Shown here piece after piece: positions 38,324 to 48,497 of a stretch of DNA of 64,000 nucleotides. Position 1 is the first letter of the stretch. Every line of letters begins with the position of its first letter. The DNA comes from Micromonospora haikouensis. GTDB lineage: Bacteria > Actinomycetota > Actinomycetes > Mycobacteriales > Micromonosporaceae. Made by a program: the position numbers and the translations under genes. The DNA is taken from contig NZ_FMCW01000010.1 of assembly GCF_900091595.1 (NCBI RefSeq), positions 82,653-146,652 on the forward strand. The letters are read 5' to 3'. The notes beneath the pieces are model-generated. The model was not told the DNA's origin and ran no database searches. It saw only the letters and a program-made list of their open reading frames with translations.

Positions 38324-39682
38324 GTGCGCCTGTCTGACCTGCGCGGACGTACCGTCGCCGTCTGGGGCGCCGGCCGGGAGGGCCGGGCGGCGGTGATCGC
38401 GATCGCCGCGCACGGCCCGGCGGGCCTGGTCGCGGTCGACGACAGCGCCAACTTCCTGGCCCTGCCCTGGGAGGGGCCGCTGGCCGAGGCGGCCCCGCTG
38501 GTCACCGGCGAGGAGGGCTTCGCCCGGCTGGCCGCCGCCGAGGTGGTGGTCCGCTCGCCCGGGGTGCCGAACACCCACCCGTGGCTGGTGGAGCTGCGCC
38601 GCCGGGGGGTCACCGTCACCCAGGGCAGTGCGTTGTGGATGGCCGACCACGCCCGGCGGACCGTCGGGGTGACCGGCAGCAAGGGCAAGTCCACCACGTC
38701 CAGCCTGATCAGTCACCTGCTCACGGCGGTCGACCGGCCGAACGTCTTCGGCGGCAACATCGGGGTGCCGCTGCTCGACCTGCCCGACGCCGACCTGTAC
38801 GTGCTGGAGCTGTCCAGCTACCAGTGCGCCGACCTGACCGACTCGCCGCGCGTGGCGGTGGTCACCGCGCTCTTCCCCGAGCACCTGGACGCGCACGGCG
38901 GCGAGCGGGAATATTACCGGGACAAGCTCAACCTGCTGGCGCACGGGCCACAGACGATCGTGGTCAACGGGGCCGACCCGAGGCTCGCCGCCGAGCTGGG
39001 CGGCCGGCCGGCCGTGCGCGCCGGCTCCCCGGACACCACGCACGTGGCCCCGGGCCCGGACGGCACGCCCTGGTTCCACCTCGGCGACCGGCCCCTGTTC
39101 GCGCGCGCGGTGTTGCCCCTGGTGGGCCGGCACAACGAGGGCAACCTCTGCGTCGCCCTCGCCGTGCTCGACGCGCTGGGCGTGGACGTGGCGGCCCGCG
39201 CCGACACCCTCGCGGTCGCGGTGGCCGGGTTCCAGGGCCTGGCCCACCGGCTCACCGAGATCGCCGACCCGTCCGGGCTCACCTTCGTCGACGACACCCT
39301 GGCCACGAGCCCGTACGCGGCGATGCACGCCATCGACGCGTACGAGGGGCGGCCGTTGACGGTGATCGTCGGCGGCACCGACCGGGGGCTGGACTACGCC
39401 CCGCTGCGCGAGCACCTGGCCGAGCGGGAGATCACCGTGCTCGGCATCCCCGACAGCGGGGAGCGGATCGTGGCCGCCCTGGCCGGGCTGCCGAAGGTGC
39501 GGGCCGAGGTGGTGGACGGCCTGGTGGCCGCCGTGGGCCGGGCCCGGGAGGTGACCCCGGCCGGCGGGGTGGTGCTGCTCTCGCCGGCCGCGCCCAGCTA
39601 CGGCCGGTTCCGCAACTTCGAGCACCGGTCCGAGGTGTTCGCCGAGGCGGTCCGGGACACCGCCGCCCACCCCGCCCGCTAA
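38324..39682 (+). CDS. murD2: UDP-MurNAc-L-alanine--L-glutamate ligase, MurD2-like
   Basis: A 452-residue Mur ligase. The ATP loop is GVTGSKGKSTTSSL, with SSYQ in ELSSYQCADL, EHLDAHGG and RHNEGN motifs, then a C-terminal domain with DDTLATSP and GGTDRGLDY. Canonical MurD uses D-Glu. The pairing with murL suggests this one adds L-Glu. GGAGGAG lies 7 bases before the GTG start. The 87-base gap to murL holds both promoters. Its TAA stop overlaps the convergent DUF6114 gene by 4 bases. Confidence 0.82.
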   Translation: MRLSDLRGRTVAVWGAGREGRAAVIAIAAHGPAGLVAVDDSANFLALPWEGPLAEAAPLVTGEEGFARLAAAEVVVRSPGVPNTHPWLVELRRRGVTVTQGSALWMADHARRTVGVTGSKGKSTTSSLISHLLTAVDRPNVFGGNIGVPLLDLPDADLYVLELSSYQCADLTDSPRVAVVTALFPEHLDAHGGEREYYRDKLNLLAHGPQTIVVNGADPRLAAELGGRPAVRAGSPDTTHVAPGPDGTPWFHLGDRPLFARAVLPLVGRHNEGNLCVALAVLDALGVDVAARADTLAVAVAGFQGLAHRLTEIADPSGLTFVDDTLATSPYAAMHAIDAYEGRPLTVIVGGTDRGLDYAPLREHLAEREITVLGIPDSGERIVAALAGLPKVRAEVVDGLVAAVGRAREVTPAGGVVLLSPAAPSYGRFRNFEHRSEVFAEAVRDTAAHPAR

Positions 39683-40131
39683 CCGCTGCGGGCGGCCCCG
39701 GCCGGGCGGCGGTGCGCCTTGACCGGCGTCCAGGCGAACGCGAGGCAGCCGCCGACCAGCGCGAGCAGCATCCCGACGAAGAAGCCGCCCAGGTTGGACG
39801 TCAGCCAGGAGACCAGGGCGAGCACCAGGGAGACCAGCGCGTAGAACAGCCGCTGCGGCGGGTGGGCCAGCAGCAGCACGCCGCACAGCAGCAGGATGAC
39901 CGGCACCAGGTAGCCGGCCAGCCCCTGCGGCCCGACGTGCAGGATCACCGGCAGCGGCGCGCGCAGCGTCACGAGGATCTCGGCGCCGCCGAGGGCGACG
40001 AGCAGGCCGCCCCAGAAGGGACGGCTGCGCCGCCAGGCCCGCCACCGGCCGGCCCAGCCGGCGGCCGACCCCCCGGCGGCCATGGGCGTCGCGTCACCGC
40101 CGGCCATGGGCGTCGCGTCACCGCCGGCCAT
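39679..40131 (-). CDS. DUF6114 membrane protein
   Basis: A 150-residue protein with four hydrophobic segments after a low-complexity N-terminus (RPFWGGLLVALGGAEIL, then LAGYLVPVILLLCGVLLL). The family is found beside DUF6230 proteins in actinobacteria; its role is unknown. The N-terminus starts with two copies of MAGGDATP made by a 24-base tandem repeat at 40084-40131, giving three possible ATG starts (40131, 40107, 40083). One base separates it from the upstream DUF6230 stop, so the two are coupled. Confidence 0.75.
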   Translation of the reverse strand: MAGGDATPMAGGDATPMAAGGSAAGWAGRWRAWRRSRPFWGGLLVALGGAEILVTLRAPLPVILHVGPQGLAGYLVPVILLLCGVLLLAHPPQRLFYALVSLVLALVSWLTSNLGGFFVGMLLALVGGCLAFAWTPVKAHRRPAGAARSG

Positions 40132-40132
40132 C

Positions 40133-40762
40133 TCAGCAGCCTTCGGAGGAGAAGCTCATCCGCAGGTTCGGCAGGGTGAACACCGCGGCCGTGGTGGCGT
40201 AGTTGTTCTGCCGCAGACCGGTGATGGTCACCTTGTCGGCCTGCTGGCCGAAGACGCCCGGGTTGCCGCGCACCCCGGGCACCTTGTCCAGCGTGCTGGC
40301 GTCCTGGCCGATGTCGATCGACTGGAACGACGCGTTGCCGGAGATCTCGTCGGAGTCGACGACCATCGTGCGGGCGGTCACCGGCTTCCCGCCGGTGCCG
40401 GCGGTGAGCTTCATGTACATGCCGCCGAGGTTGATGCTCTGGCACAGGTTGGTCAGCTCGGCCTTGTCGATCGCCGAGACGAGCACGACGACCTGGCCGC
40501 CGGTGTCGCCCTGGTTGGGGCTGTCCTCGATCATCTGGTCGAGCGTGGCGAACTGCTCGAACCCGGTCCCGTCGAGCTTGTCGGCGGTGACGACGAAGGG
40601 CATTCCGGAGATCGCGAACTGCGCGCCGAGCACCCCCTGCGCGGTGAGCAGCACCATTCCGGCGGCGCCCACCCCGGCGGCGGCCAGGCTGACCGCGAAC
40701 CGCCGCCAGCGCACGCCGCCGGAGGGCGGGACCGGCTCGGTGGATACGGTGTCGTCCGACAT
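40133..40762 (-). CDS. DUF6230 exported or membrane-anchored protein
   Basis: A 209-residue protein with one hydrophobic segment (FAVSLAAAGVGAAGMVLLTA) followed by a soluble beta-rich body containing FAISGMPFVVTADKLDG, ELTNLCQSI and a C-terminal Cys (SSEGC). The family has sometimes been labelled cholesterol esterase, without a catalytic triad that I can see. AGAGGAG lies 7 bases before the ATG. It is the first gene of a pair with DUF6114, and a TetR regulator lies upstream in the same direction. Confidence 0.75.
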   Translation of the reverse strand: MSDDTVSTEPVPPSGGVRWRRFAVSLAAAGVGAAGMVLLTAQGVLGAQFAISGMPFVVTADKLDGTGFEQFATLDQMIEDSPNQGDTGGQVVVLVSAIDKAELTNLCQSINLGGMYMKLTAGTGGKPVTARTMVVDSDEISGNASFQSIDIGQDASTLDKVPGVRGNPGVFGQQADKVTITGLRQNNYATTAAVFTLPNLRMSFSSEGC

Positions 40763-40996
40763 GACGGCTCCTCTTCGAGATCGATTCGTCCGCGACAATG
40801 CGGGGGCGCTGTGCGGAGCGGGGCGATGATCTGAATTGGTTCGCGTACGGCGTGTCGAGCCCGCCGCAGGGCGAAGTTACCGCTGAGTAAAGGGTGGGTC
40901 AAGATTGATGCCCAGTGGAGCCGGTCGATCTGCGAAAAATTGCCGATAGTGAGAAACCGCGACGGTTTCTGATCGCGCTGCGGCCCGGCGGCCCGC

Positions 40997-41809
40997 TCAG
41001 CCGTCCCCCCGGGCCGGGCGCGCCGGGTCGACCGCGCAGGGGGCGGTGACACCCGGGCCGCCCGCGTCGGCCGCCCGCGCCGCCCGGTCGCCGGCCCCGG
41101 GGCCGAGGAACGGCGCGGTCATCGCGTACGTCAGGACCGGCAGCAGCCGGGGCAGTTCGGCCGTGCGGCCCTGGCTCACCCGCAGCCGCAGGGTGCCGTA
41201 GATGCCGGCGACCACCGTCGTCACCAGCAGGTCGTCCTCCTCGGGCGACAGGGGTGACCGGGGCCGGGCGGGGTGGAAGAACCGGTGGAACCGCGACAGC
41301 AGCAGGTCGCGCTCGTCGCGGGCCGCCGGGCCGGCCGCGTCGATCTCCACGAGCGCCATCCGGGCGAACGCGGGCACGCTCGCCAGCACCTCCAGCAGGG
41401 TCCGCAGGGCGGCCCGGGCGGCGGTGGTCCAGTCCGGCCCCGCCGCGGCGTAGGCGTCGTCCATCAGGTGCAGCAGGACGGCCGTGCCGTGCCGGTAGGT
41501 GGCCAGGAAGGCGTCCTCCTTGCCGGCGAAGAGGGCGTAGAAGGCGGGGCGGGTCACGCCGGCCGCGCCGCAGATGTCGGTGACCCGGGCGTTGTCGTAG
41601 CCTCTGGCCGCCACCTCGTGCACGAGCCCGTCGAAGAGCCGGTCGCGCTGGGTCGCCGCGACCGCCTCGGCCGACTGGCGGCGTGGGCCCCGCTTGATCG
41701 CCCGCTCGGGGTCGCGCCCCGGCCGGGCCCCCGGCAGGGGCGTGGAGTCGGGCCGGGGCTCCGGCGGCGGGGGTGCGGATCCGGTCTCCGGGTGGGGCGC
41801 CAGCGACAT
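40997..41809 (-). CDS. TetR-family transcriptional regulator
   Basis: A 270-residue regulator with a 50-residue Pro-rich N-terminus, then a TetR helix-turn-helix (FDGLVHEVAARGYDNARVTD, then ICGAAGVTRPAFYALFAGKE) and a C-terminal ligand domain. ATG at 41809 was chosen because GGAGG lies 9 bases upstream; ATG at 41815 is only 3 bases from it. It lies upstream of the DUF6230-DUF6114 pair, with 234 bases between, and may control it. A partial palindrome and a divergent promoter lie in front of it. Confidence 0.83.
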   Translation of the reverse strand: MSLAPHPETGSAPPPPEPRPDSTPLPGARPGRDPERAIKRGPRRQSAEAVAATQRDRLFDGLVHEVAARGYDNARVTDICGAAGVTRPAFYALFAGKEDAFLATYRHGTAVLLHLMDDAYAAAGPDWTTAARAALRTLLEVLASVPAFARMALVEIDAAGPAARDERDLLLSRFHRFFHPARPRSPLSPEEDDLLVTTVVAGIYGTLRLRVSQGRTAELPRLLPVLTYAMTAPFLGPGAGDRAARAADAGGPGVTAPCAVDPARPARGDG

Positions 41810-41824
41810 TGACATCGACCTCCC

Positions 41825-41865
41825 TGAATCAACGATTGACTTTGCGACCCTCCGGGGTTTATAAC
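41825..41865 (+). promoter_or_regulatory. Divergent sigma-A-type promoter with possible TetR site
   Basis: TTGACT (41836-41841) and TATAAC (41860-41865) are 18 bases apart and point away from the TetR gene. TGAATCAACGATTGA (41825-41839) is a partial palindrome (10 of 14 positions) overlapping the -35. Autoregulation by the TetR protein is plausible. Confidence 0.5.
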
Positions 41866-42957
<1,092 letters not shown>

Positions 42958-43037
42958 TCCTCCACCGGCCCGGGCGGCGTCCGATCTCCCCGTCGGACGC
43001 CGGCCGGGCCGCCCCCGGGTCTCCCGGCCCCGGCCGC

Positions 43038-44078
43038 TCAACCGTCCGCGACGGCGGCGTGCAGGGCGCGCATCGACCGGATCGCCGAGCGGATCTCCTG
43101 GAGGTAGCGCCCCGGCGTCGGGACCGGCTCGGGCAGCCGCGCCAGGCCGGGCAGGGCCGGGTCGACGCCGACGGTCTCGACCCCGCACCCGTACGGCACG
43201 GCCAGCGTGCGCAGCGCGTCGCAGTGCTGGAACGGCACGTAGACCGGCGCGGTGACCATCAGCACCGGGTCGCCCGGCGCGAGCCGGACGTGCTCGGCCC
43301 AGAACCGCTGCGTGTCGGCGGTGTGCGCGCGCCGCCGCCCGGGATCGCCGGACGGGGCGGCGAGCACCCGCACCGGCGGTGCTCCCGCCGGCCGCCAGGT
43401 GCGCGAGGACCAGGAGCGGTGCGGGTGGCCGCCGTCCACGCCGTCCTCCTCGGCCGGCCCGGTCACCCCGAAGGCGAGCCGGACCGCCGCGTCGAGGGCG
43501 TCCACCTCGGTGTCGCCGGCCACGACGCCCGCGTCGGCCAGCGTCCGGCGCTCCGCCACCGACAGCGGGCGGAAACTGCCCAGCACGGCCACCTCGCCGG
43601 CCACCGCCGTGCCCGAGCGCACCAGGTGCGCGGCGTACGCCACCCGGCGCAGGCAGGCGTGCGCGAGCCCGCCGAGGACGACCAGGTGCGCGTACGCCCG
43701 GCGGGCCGGTGGGACCGGGCGGGCCAGGCCCAGCGCGGACGCCGCGGCGAGCACCAGTCCCGCCGTGCGGGGATCGAACGCCGGCTCGGCGGCCTCGGGG
43801 CGTTCCCGGCCGCCCCGGAAGTCCCAGTGCCGGGCGGAGAAGTCGTCCAGCCAGGCCAGCGCCGCCGCCAGATCGCCGGAGAACGGGTCGCCGGAGAACG
43901 GGTCGCGGCCAAGCCGGTCGCCGGAGGGCGGATCGCCCGGGGGATCGTCGCCGCCGAACCGCGCGACGAGGTCCCGCAGCGGCGGCGAGGTCACCCACGC
44001 GCGCACCCCGTCGACGATCCGTGCCGGGGGAGCGCCCGCCGCCCCGTCGGGCAGCGGCACGTCCCGCATGATCCGCAC
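43038..44078 (-). CDS. Hypothetical protein with Gly-Asp repeat
   Basis: A 346-residue soluble protein with no recognised family. Between residues 43 and 70 it has a repeat of DPPGD, DPPSGD, DPFSGD and DPFSGD, made by imperfect triplet-based tandem duplication. The middle is Ala-rich helix, and the C-terminus holds a VLMVTAPVYVPFQHCDALRT segment. The GTG start lacks a ribosome site. TACGAT seven bases upstream could be the -10 of a leaderless transcript; ATG at 44069 is an alternative. Confidence 0.6.
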   Translation of the reverse strand: MRIMRDVPLPDGAAGAPPARIVDGVRAWVTSPPLRDLVARFGGDDPPGDPPSGDRLGRDPFSGDPFSGDLAAALAWLDDFSARHWDFRGGRERPEAAEPAFDPRTAGLVLAAASALGLARPVPPARRAYAHLVVLGGLAHACLRRVAYAAHLVRSGTAVAGEVAVLGSFRPLSVAERRTLADAGVVAGDTEVDALDAAVRLAFGVTGPAEEDGVDGGHPHRSWSSRTWRPAGAPPVRVLAAPSGDPGRRRAHTADTQRFWAEHVRLAPGDPVLMVTAPVYVPFQHCDALRTLAVPYGCGVETVGVDPALPGLARLPEPVPTPGRYLQEIRSAIRSMRALHAAVADG

Positions 44079-44289
44079 GCCCCGGATCGTACCGTGCGGA
44101 TCGCGTCGCCTCCGGAGCCCCGGGCGACGGGAAACGCGCGCCGAACGCGCCGGACGCCCCGGAAACCGCAGCCGATCGGTTGACGTGCTGTCAGCCGAAG
44201 GCCGCCGGTCCGCTACACAGTGGCAGTTGTCCCCGCCGCCGGTGGGTGGGAGCGTGCGGTGACCGCCAACGCGCTGGAGGGTGCGACGA

Positions 44290-45594
44290 ATGACCGACGA
44301 CCTGCTGGCCCGGCACCGGGCCGTGCTGCCGTCCTGGATGCCGCTCTACTACGCCGAGCCGATCGAGCTGGTCTCCGGCTCCGGTCGCCGGGTCACCGAC
44401 GCGCAGGGCCGCACCTACCTGGACTTCTTCGGCGGCGTGCTGACCAACATGATCGGCTACGACATCCCCGAGATCCGCGAGGCCGTGCAGCGGCAGCTCG
44501 CCACGGGCCTCGTGCACACCTCGACGCTCTACCTGATCCGCCAGCAGGTCGAGCTGGCCGAGAAGATCGCCCGGCACTCCGGCATCCCCGACGCCCGGGT
44601 CTTCTTCACCAACTCCGGCACCGAGGCCAACGAGGCCGCCCTGCTGGCCGCCACCAACCACCGCCGCTCCCACCAGATCCTCGCCGTGCGCAACAGCTAC
44701 CACGGCCGCACGTACGCGACGATGGGCGTCACCGGCAACCGGGGCTGGTCGGCCAGCGCCCTCAACCCGCTCCAGGTGGCCTGGCTGCACTCCGGCGAGC
44801 GGCTGCGCGGCCTGCTGTCCCGCCTCGACCCCGCCGACCGCCTCGACGCGGCGGTCGAGGACCTGCGCGAGGTCCTCGCCACCCAGACCGCCGGCGACGT
44901 CGCCTGCCTGATCGCCGAGCCGATCCAGGGCGTCGGCGGCTTCGTGCACGGCCCCGACGGCCTGCTCGCGGCGTGGCGGAAGGTGCTCGACGAGCACGGC
45001 ATCCTGCTGATCTCCGACGAGGTGCAGACCGGCTGGGGGCGCACCGGCGAGCACTTCTGGGGCTACCAGGCGCACGGCGTCACCCCGGACCTGCTCACCT
45101 TCGCCAAGGGCATCGGCAACGGCTTCGCCCTCGCCGGGGTCGTCGGCCGGGCCGAGATCATGGAGTCGGTGCCGGCGATCAGCTTCTCCACCTTCGGCGG
45201 CAACCCGCTCGCCACGGCCGCCGGCAACGCCGTGCTGGACTACCTGCTCGACCACGACCTCCAGGCCAACGCGGCCCGCGTCGGCGCGATCCTCGCCGAC
45301 GGGCTGCGGGCCGCCGTGGGCGGCCTCGACTGCGTCGCCGAGGTACGCGGCAGGGGACTGATGCTCGGCGTCGAGTTCGTCCACCCGGGCACCGTCGAGC
45401 CCGACCCGGCCCTGACCGCCCGGGTCTTCGAGGCGTGCCGGGCCGGCGGCCTGCTCGTCGGCAAGGGCGGCCTCTACGGCAACGTGCTGCGCATGGGCCC
45501 GCCGCTGACCCTCACCGAGGACGAGGCCCGCGAGGGGCTGGCCATCCTGGTCGACGCCGTCCGCTCCTGCGCCGACGGCGAGGTGGCGGCGTGA
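44290..45594 (+). CDS. Class III PLP aminotransferase
   Basis: A 434-residue fold-type I aminotransferase. FTNSGTEANEAALL and NSYHGRTYATMG are family motifs, ISDEVQTGWGRTGEHFW carries the PLP-binding Asp, and the Schiff-base Lys is in LTFAKGIGNGFALAG. It resembles alanine-glyoxylate and beta-alanine aminotransferases. The next gene, overlapping by GTGA, encodes an acylating semialdehyde dehydrogenase, so the pair probably degrades beta-alanine, beta-aminoisobutyrate or a related amine. GGAGGGTG lies 6 bases before the ATG. Confidence 0.88.
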   Translation: MTDDLLARHRAVLPSWMPLYYAEPIELVSGSGRRVTDAQGRTYLDFFGGVLTNMIGYDIPEIREAVQRQLATGLVHTSTLYLIRQQVELAEKIARHSGIPDARVFFTNSGTEANEAALLAATNHRRSHQILAVRNSYHGRTYATMGVTGNRGWSASALNPLQVAWLHSGERLRGLLSRLDPADRLDAAVEDLREVLATQTAGDVACLIAEPIQGVGGFVHGPDGLLAAWRKVLDEHGILLISDEVQTGWGRTGEHFWGYQAHGVTPDLLTFAKGIGNGFALAGVVGRAEIMESVPAISFSTFGGNPLATAAGNAVLDYLLDHDLQANAARVGAILADGLRAAVGGLDCVAEVRGRGLMLGVEFVHPGTVEPDPALTARVFEACRAGGLLVGKGGLYGNVLRMGPPLTLTEDEAREGLAILVDAVRSCADGEVAA

Positions 45595-47102
45595 CGTCCG
45601 AAGCGAACGCCGTGCACCTCATCGGGCACTTCGTCGACGGCAGGCGGATCGACGGCACCTCCGGCCGGCGCGGGGACGTGTTCGACCCGGCCACGGGACG
45701 GCGTACCGGGCAGGTGGCGTTGGCCTCCGCCGCGGACGTGGCGGACGCGGTCACCGCCGCCGGCCGTGCCGCCCGGACCTGGCGCGACGCCTCCCTGGCG
45801 AAGCGCACGGCCGTGCTGTTCGCGTTCCGCGAGCTGGTGCACGCCCGCCGCGACCGGCTCGCCGAGGTGATCACCGCCGAGCACGGCAAGGTGCTCGCCG
45901 ACGCCGCCGGGGAGGTGCAGCGCGGCCTGGAGGTCATCGAGTACGCCTGCGGCATCCCCTCGGCCCTGCGCGGCGGGTTCAGCGAGAACGTCTCCACCGA
46001 GGTCGACTCGTACAGCCTGCGCCAGCCGCTCGGGGTGGTCGCGGTGATCTCCCCGTTCAACTTCCCGGTGATGGTGCCCCTGTGGTTCGTCCCGGTCGCC
46101 GTGGCCTGCGGCAACGCGGTGGTGCTCAAGCCCAGCGAGAAGGACCCGAGCGCGGCGCTGCTGCTGGCCGAGTGGTTCGCCGAGGCCGGCCTGCCCGACG
46201 GGGTGCTCAACGTGGTCAACGGCGACGCCGAGGCGGTCGACGCGCTGCTCGACCACCCGGGGGTGCAGGCGGTGTCGTTCGTCGGCTCCACCCCCGTCGC
46301 CCGGCACGTGCACCAGCGCGGCACCGCCGCCGGCAAGCGGGTGCAGGCCCTCGGCGGGGCGAAGAACCACATGGTCGTGCTCCCCGACGCCGACCTGGAC
46401 CTGGCCGCCGACGCGGCGGTCAACGCCGGCTTCGGCTCGGCGGGGGAGCGGTGCATGGCGATCTCCGCGCTGGTCGCGGTGGAGCCGGTCGCCGACGCCC
46501 TGGTCGCCCGGATCGCCGAGCGGATGGGCCGGCTGCGCACCGGCGACGGCCGGCGCGGCTGCGACATGGGCCCCCTGGTCACCGCCGCGCACGCCGCGAA
46601 GGTCCGCGCGTACGTCGAGGCCGGGGTGGCCGCCGGGGCGGTGCCCGTCGTCGACGGGCGCGACGTCGCCCCGGACGGGGACCCGGCCGGCTTCTGGCTG
46701 GGCCCGACCCTGTTCGACCGGGTCACCCCGGACATGTCGATCTACACGGACGAGATCTTCGGGCCGGTGCTCGGCGTGCTGCGGGTCGGCTCGTACGACG
46801 AGGCGGTGGACCTCGTGAACGCCAACCCGTACGGCAACGGCACGGCGATCTTCACCAACGACGGCGGCGCGGCCCGGCGCTACCAGCACGAGGTGGAGGC
46901 CGGCATGGTCGGCATCAACGTGCCGATCCCCGTGCCGATGGCGTACTACTCGTTCGGCGGCTGGAAGGCGTCCCTCTTCGGCGACCTGCACGCCCACGGC
47001 GCCGACGGGGTGGCGTTCTTCACCCGGGGCAAGGTGGTGACCAGCCGGTGGCTGGACCCGCGCCACGGCGGGGTCAACCTCGGCTTCCCCACCCAGACCT
47101 GA
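45591..47102 (+). CDS. mmsA: CoA-acylating methylmalonate-semialdehyde dehydrogenase
   Basis: A 503-residue aldehyde dehydrogenase. It has the PFNFPVMVPLW motif typical of this branch, KPSEKDPSAA, the catalytic Cys in GSAGERCMAISA, and IFGPVLGVLRV. These enzymes convert malonate or methylmalonate semialdehyde to acetyl- or propionyl-CoA without a second catalytic Glu. Coupled to the aminotransferase by GTGA. Its 3' end overlaps the convergent acyltransferase gene by 29 bases. Confidence 0.9.
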   Translation: MTSEANAVHLIGHFVDGRRIDGTSGRRGDVFDPATGRRTGQVALASAADVADAVTAAGRAARTWRDASLAKRTAVLFAFRELVHARRDRLAEVITAEHGKVLADAAGEVQRGLEVIEYACGIPSALRGGFSENVSTEVDSYSLRQPLGVVAVISPFNFPVMVPLWFVPVAVACGNAVVLKPSEKDPSAALLLAEWFAEAGLPDGVLNVVNGDAEAVDALLDHPGVQAVSFVGSTPVARHVHQRGTAAGKRVQALGGAKNHMVVLPDADLDLAADAAVNAGFGSAGERCMAISALVAVEPVADALVARIAERMGRLRTGDGRRGCDMGPLVTAAHAAKVRAYVEAGVAAGAVPVVDGRDVAPDGDPAGFWLGPTLFDRVTPDMSIYTDEIFGPVLGVLRVGSYDEAVDLVNANPYGNGTAIFTNDGGAARRYQHEVEAGMVGINVPIPVPMAYYSFGGWKASLFGDLHAHGADGVAFFTRGKVVTSRWLDPRHGGVNLGFPTQT

Positions 47103-48453
47103 GCCATCGCAGCAGCCCCGCCCCGGCCAGGTACGCCACCAGCGCCGGGGCGGGCAGCCCCAGCGGCTCGGGCGCGGCCTTCGGGGTGACGGTGTTGACC
47201 AGCAGCCCCGCGATCACGGCGGCGTACCCGGCGACCACCAGGCCGGTGGGGGCCGGCCGGCGGCGACGCGCGCCCTCCCCGGCGCGCCGCCGCCGGCCCG
47301 CCCGCGCCTCGACCGGCCCGAAGACGGCCACGAGCCCGGCCAGCACCACGGCGAGCAGCAACAGCCAGGGCACCCGCCAGGCCAGCCACGCGGCGGTCCC
47401 CACCGCAGGCGTGGGCAGCAGGCCGAGCGCGTCCAGCGCGCCGACCAGCAGCAGGGCCGCCGTGAGGTGCCAGAGGAAGACGGTCAGCACCACCGAGTTG
47501 ACCGCGATGACCGCCTGCCACGGGCCGGGCCGGCGCAGCCACCGCTCGGCGGGGTCGCGCAGCAGCAGGACCAGCCCGAGCTGGGCGGTGGCCAGGGCGA
47601 GCAGCGCCAGGCTCGGCGGGCTCGCGTTGTCCAGCCGCTCGCCGGGCACGTGCAGCATCGCCACCGGGTACGGCCCGACGGCGGTGAGCAGCAGCAGCGC
47701 GCCGAGGCCGCCGGCGAGCAGCGCCACCGCCGCCGGGCGGGACGTCGGCAGCGGGTGCCGGGCGCCGTCGGCCGCGCCGCCCCGGCCGTCGGTGGCTGCG
47801 GCGTGGGCGTCGTACCAGGCGAAGCCGGCCTGGTGCACGGCGAGCCAGCCGGCCAGGTAGCTGCCGTACGCGAGCGGCGCGGGCCCGGCCAGCCGCCCCA
47901 GGTCGCCGAGGGCGACCACGCCGACCAGGGCCACCGGCACGGCGAGCCCGAAGCGGCGGTGCAGCGCGTGCATCGGCGGGGTGAGCGCGACGGCGGCCAG
48001 GTAGGGCACGAGGAACCACAGCGGGATGGTGGCGAACCAGACCACCGTGCGGATCCGCGCGTCCCCGGCGCCCCACAGGGACGACCCGCCCGCGCCGGCC
48101 GCCAGCACCAGCAGCAGGACGGTGGTCGGCGGCACCAGCCGGGCGCTGCGCGCCAGCAGCCAGCCGGTGGCGTCGCCGCCCCGGGCCCGGTTCGCGGTCA
48201 GCGACGCGGCGTTGGCGAACCCGCCGACGAGGAAGAACACCGGCAGCACCTGCCCCACCCAGGTCAGCGGGTACGCCCACGGCAGGTCGCCGAGCGCGGA
48301 GTGGCCGGTGGGCCGGCCGGCGGCGTCGCGGCCGATGACGGTGACGCCCCAGTGCCCGGCGACGACCATGCAGATGGCGACGGCCCGCAGCAGGTCGACG
48401 TAGCGTTCCCGCCCGGCCGGGGTGCGCTCGGCGAGCTGCCGCAGGCGGCGCAT
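47074..48453 (-). CDS. Acyltransferase 3-family membrane protein
   Basis: A 459-residue membrane protein with about ten hydrophobic segments. The N-terminal motif YVDLLRAVAICMVVAGHWG contains the catalytic His region of acyltransferase 3 enzymes, which O-acylate cell-surface sugars, antibiotics or lipids. A basic loop (RAGRRRRAGEGARRRR) precedes the last two helices. The substrate is unknown. The 29-base tail-to-tail overlap with mmsA is unusual. Confidence 0.85.
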   Translation of the reverse strand: MRRLRQLAERTPAGRERYVDLLRAVAICMVVAGHWGVTVIGRDAAGRPTGHSALGDLPWAYPLTWVGQVLPVFFLVGGFANAASLTANRARGGDATGWLLARSARLVPPTTVLLLVLAAGAGGSSLWGAGDARIRTVVWFATIPLWFLVPYLAAVALTPPMHALHRRFGLAVPVALVGVVALGDLGRLAGPAPLAYGSYLAGWLAVHQAGFAWYDAHAAATDGRGGAADGARHPLPTSRPAAVALLAGGLGALLLLTAVGPYPVAMLHVPGERLDNASPPSLALLALATAQLGLVLLLRDPAERWLRRPGPWQAVIAVNSVVLTVFLWHLTAALLLVGALDALGLLPTPAVGTAAWLAWRVPWLLLLAVVLAGLVAVFGPVEARAGRRRRAGEGARRRRPAPTGLVVAGYAAVIAGLLVNTVTPKAAPEPLGLPAPALVAYLAGAGLLRWLRSGWGSRG

Positions 48454-48497
48454 CAGCCCAGGCTAGGCCAGGCCGGGCCGCCCGGTGGCCGGATCGG

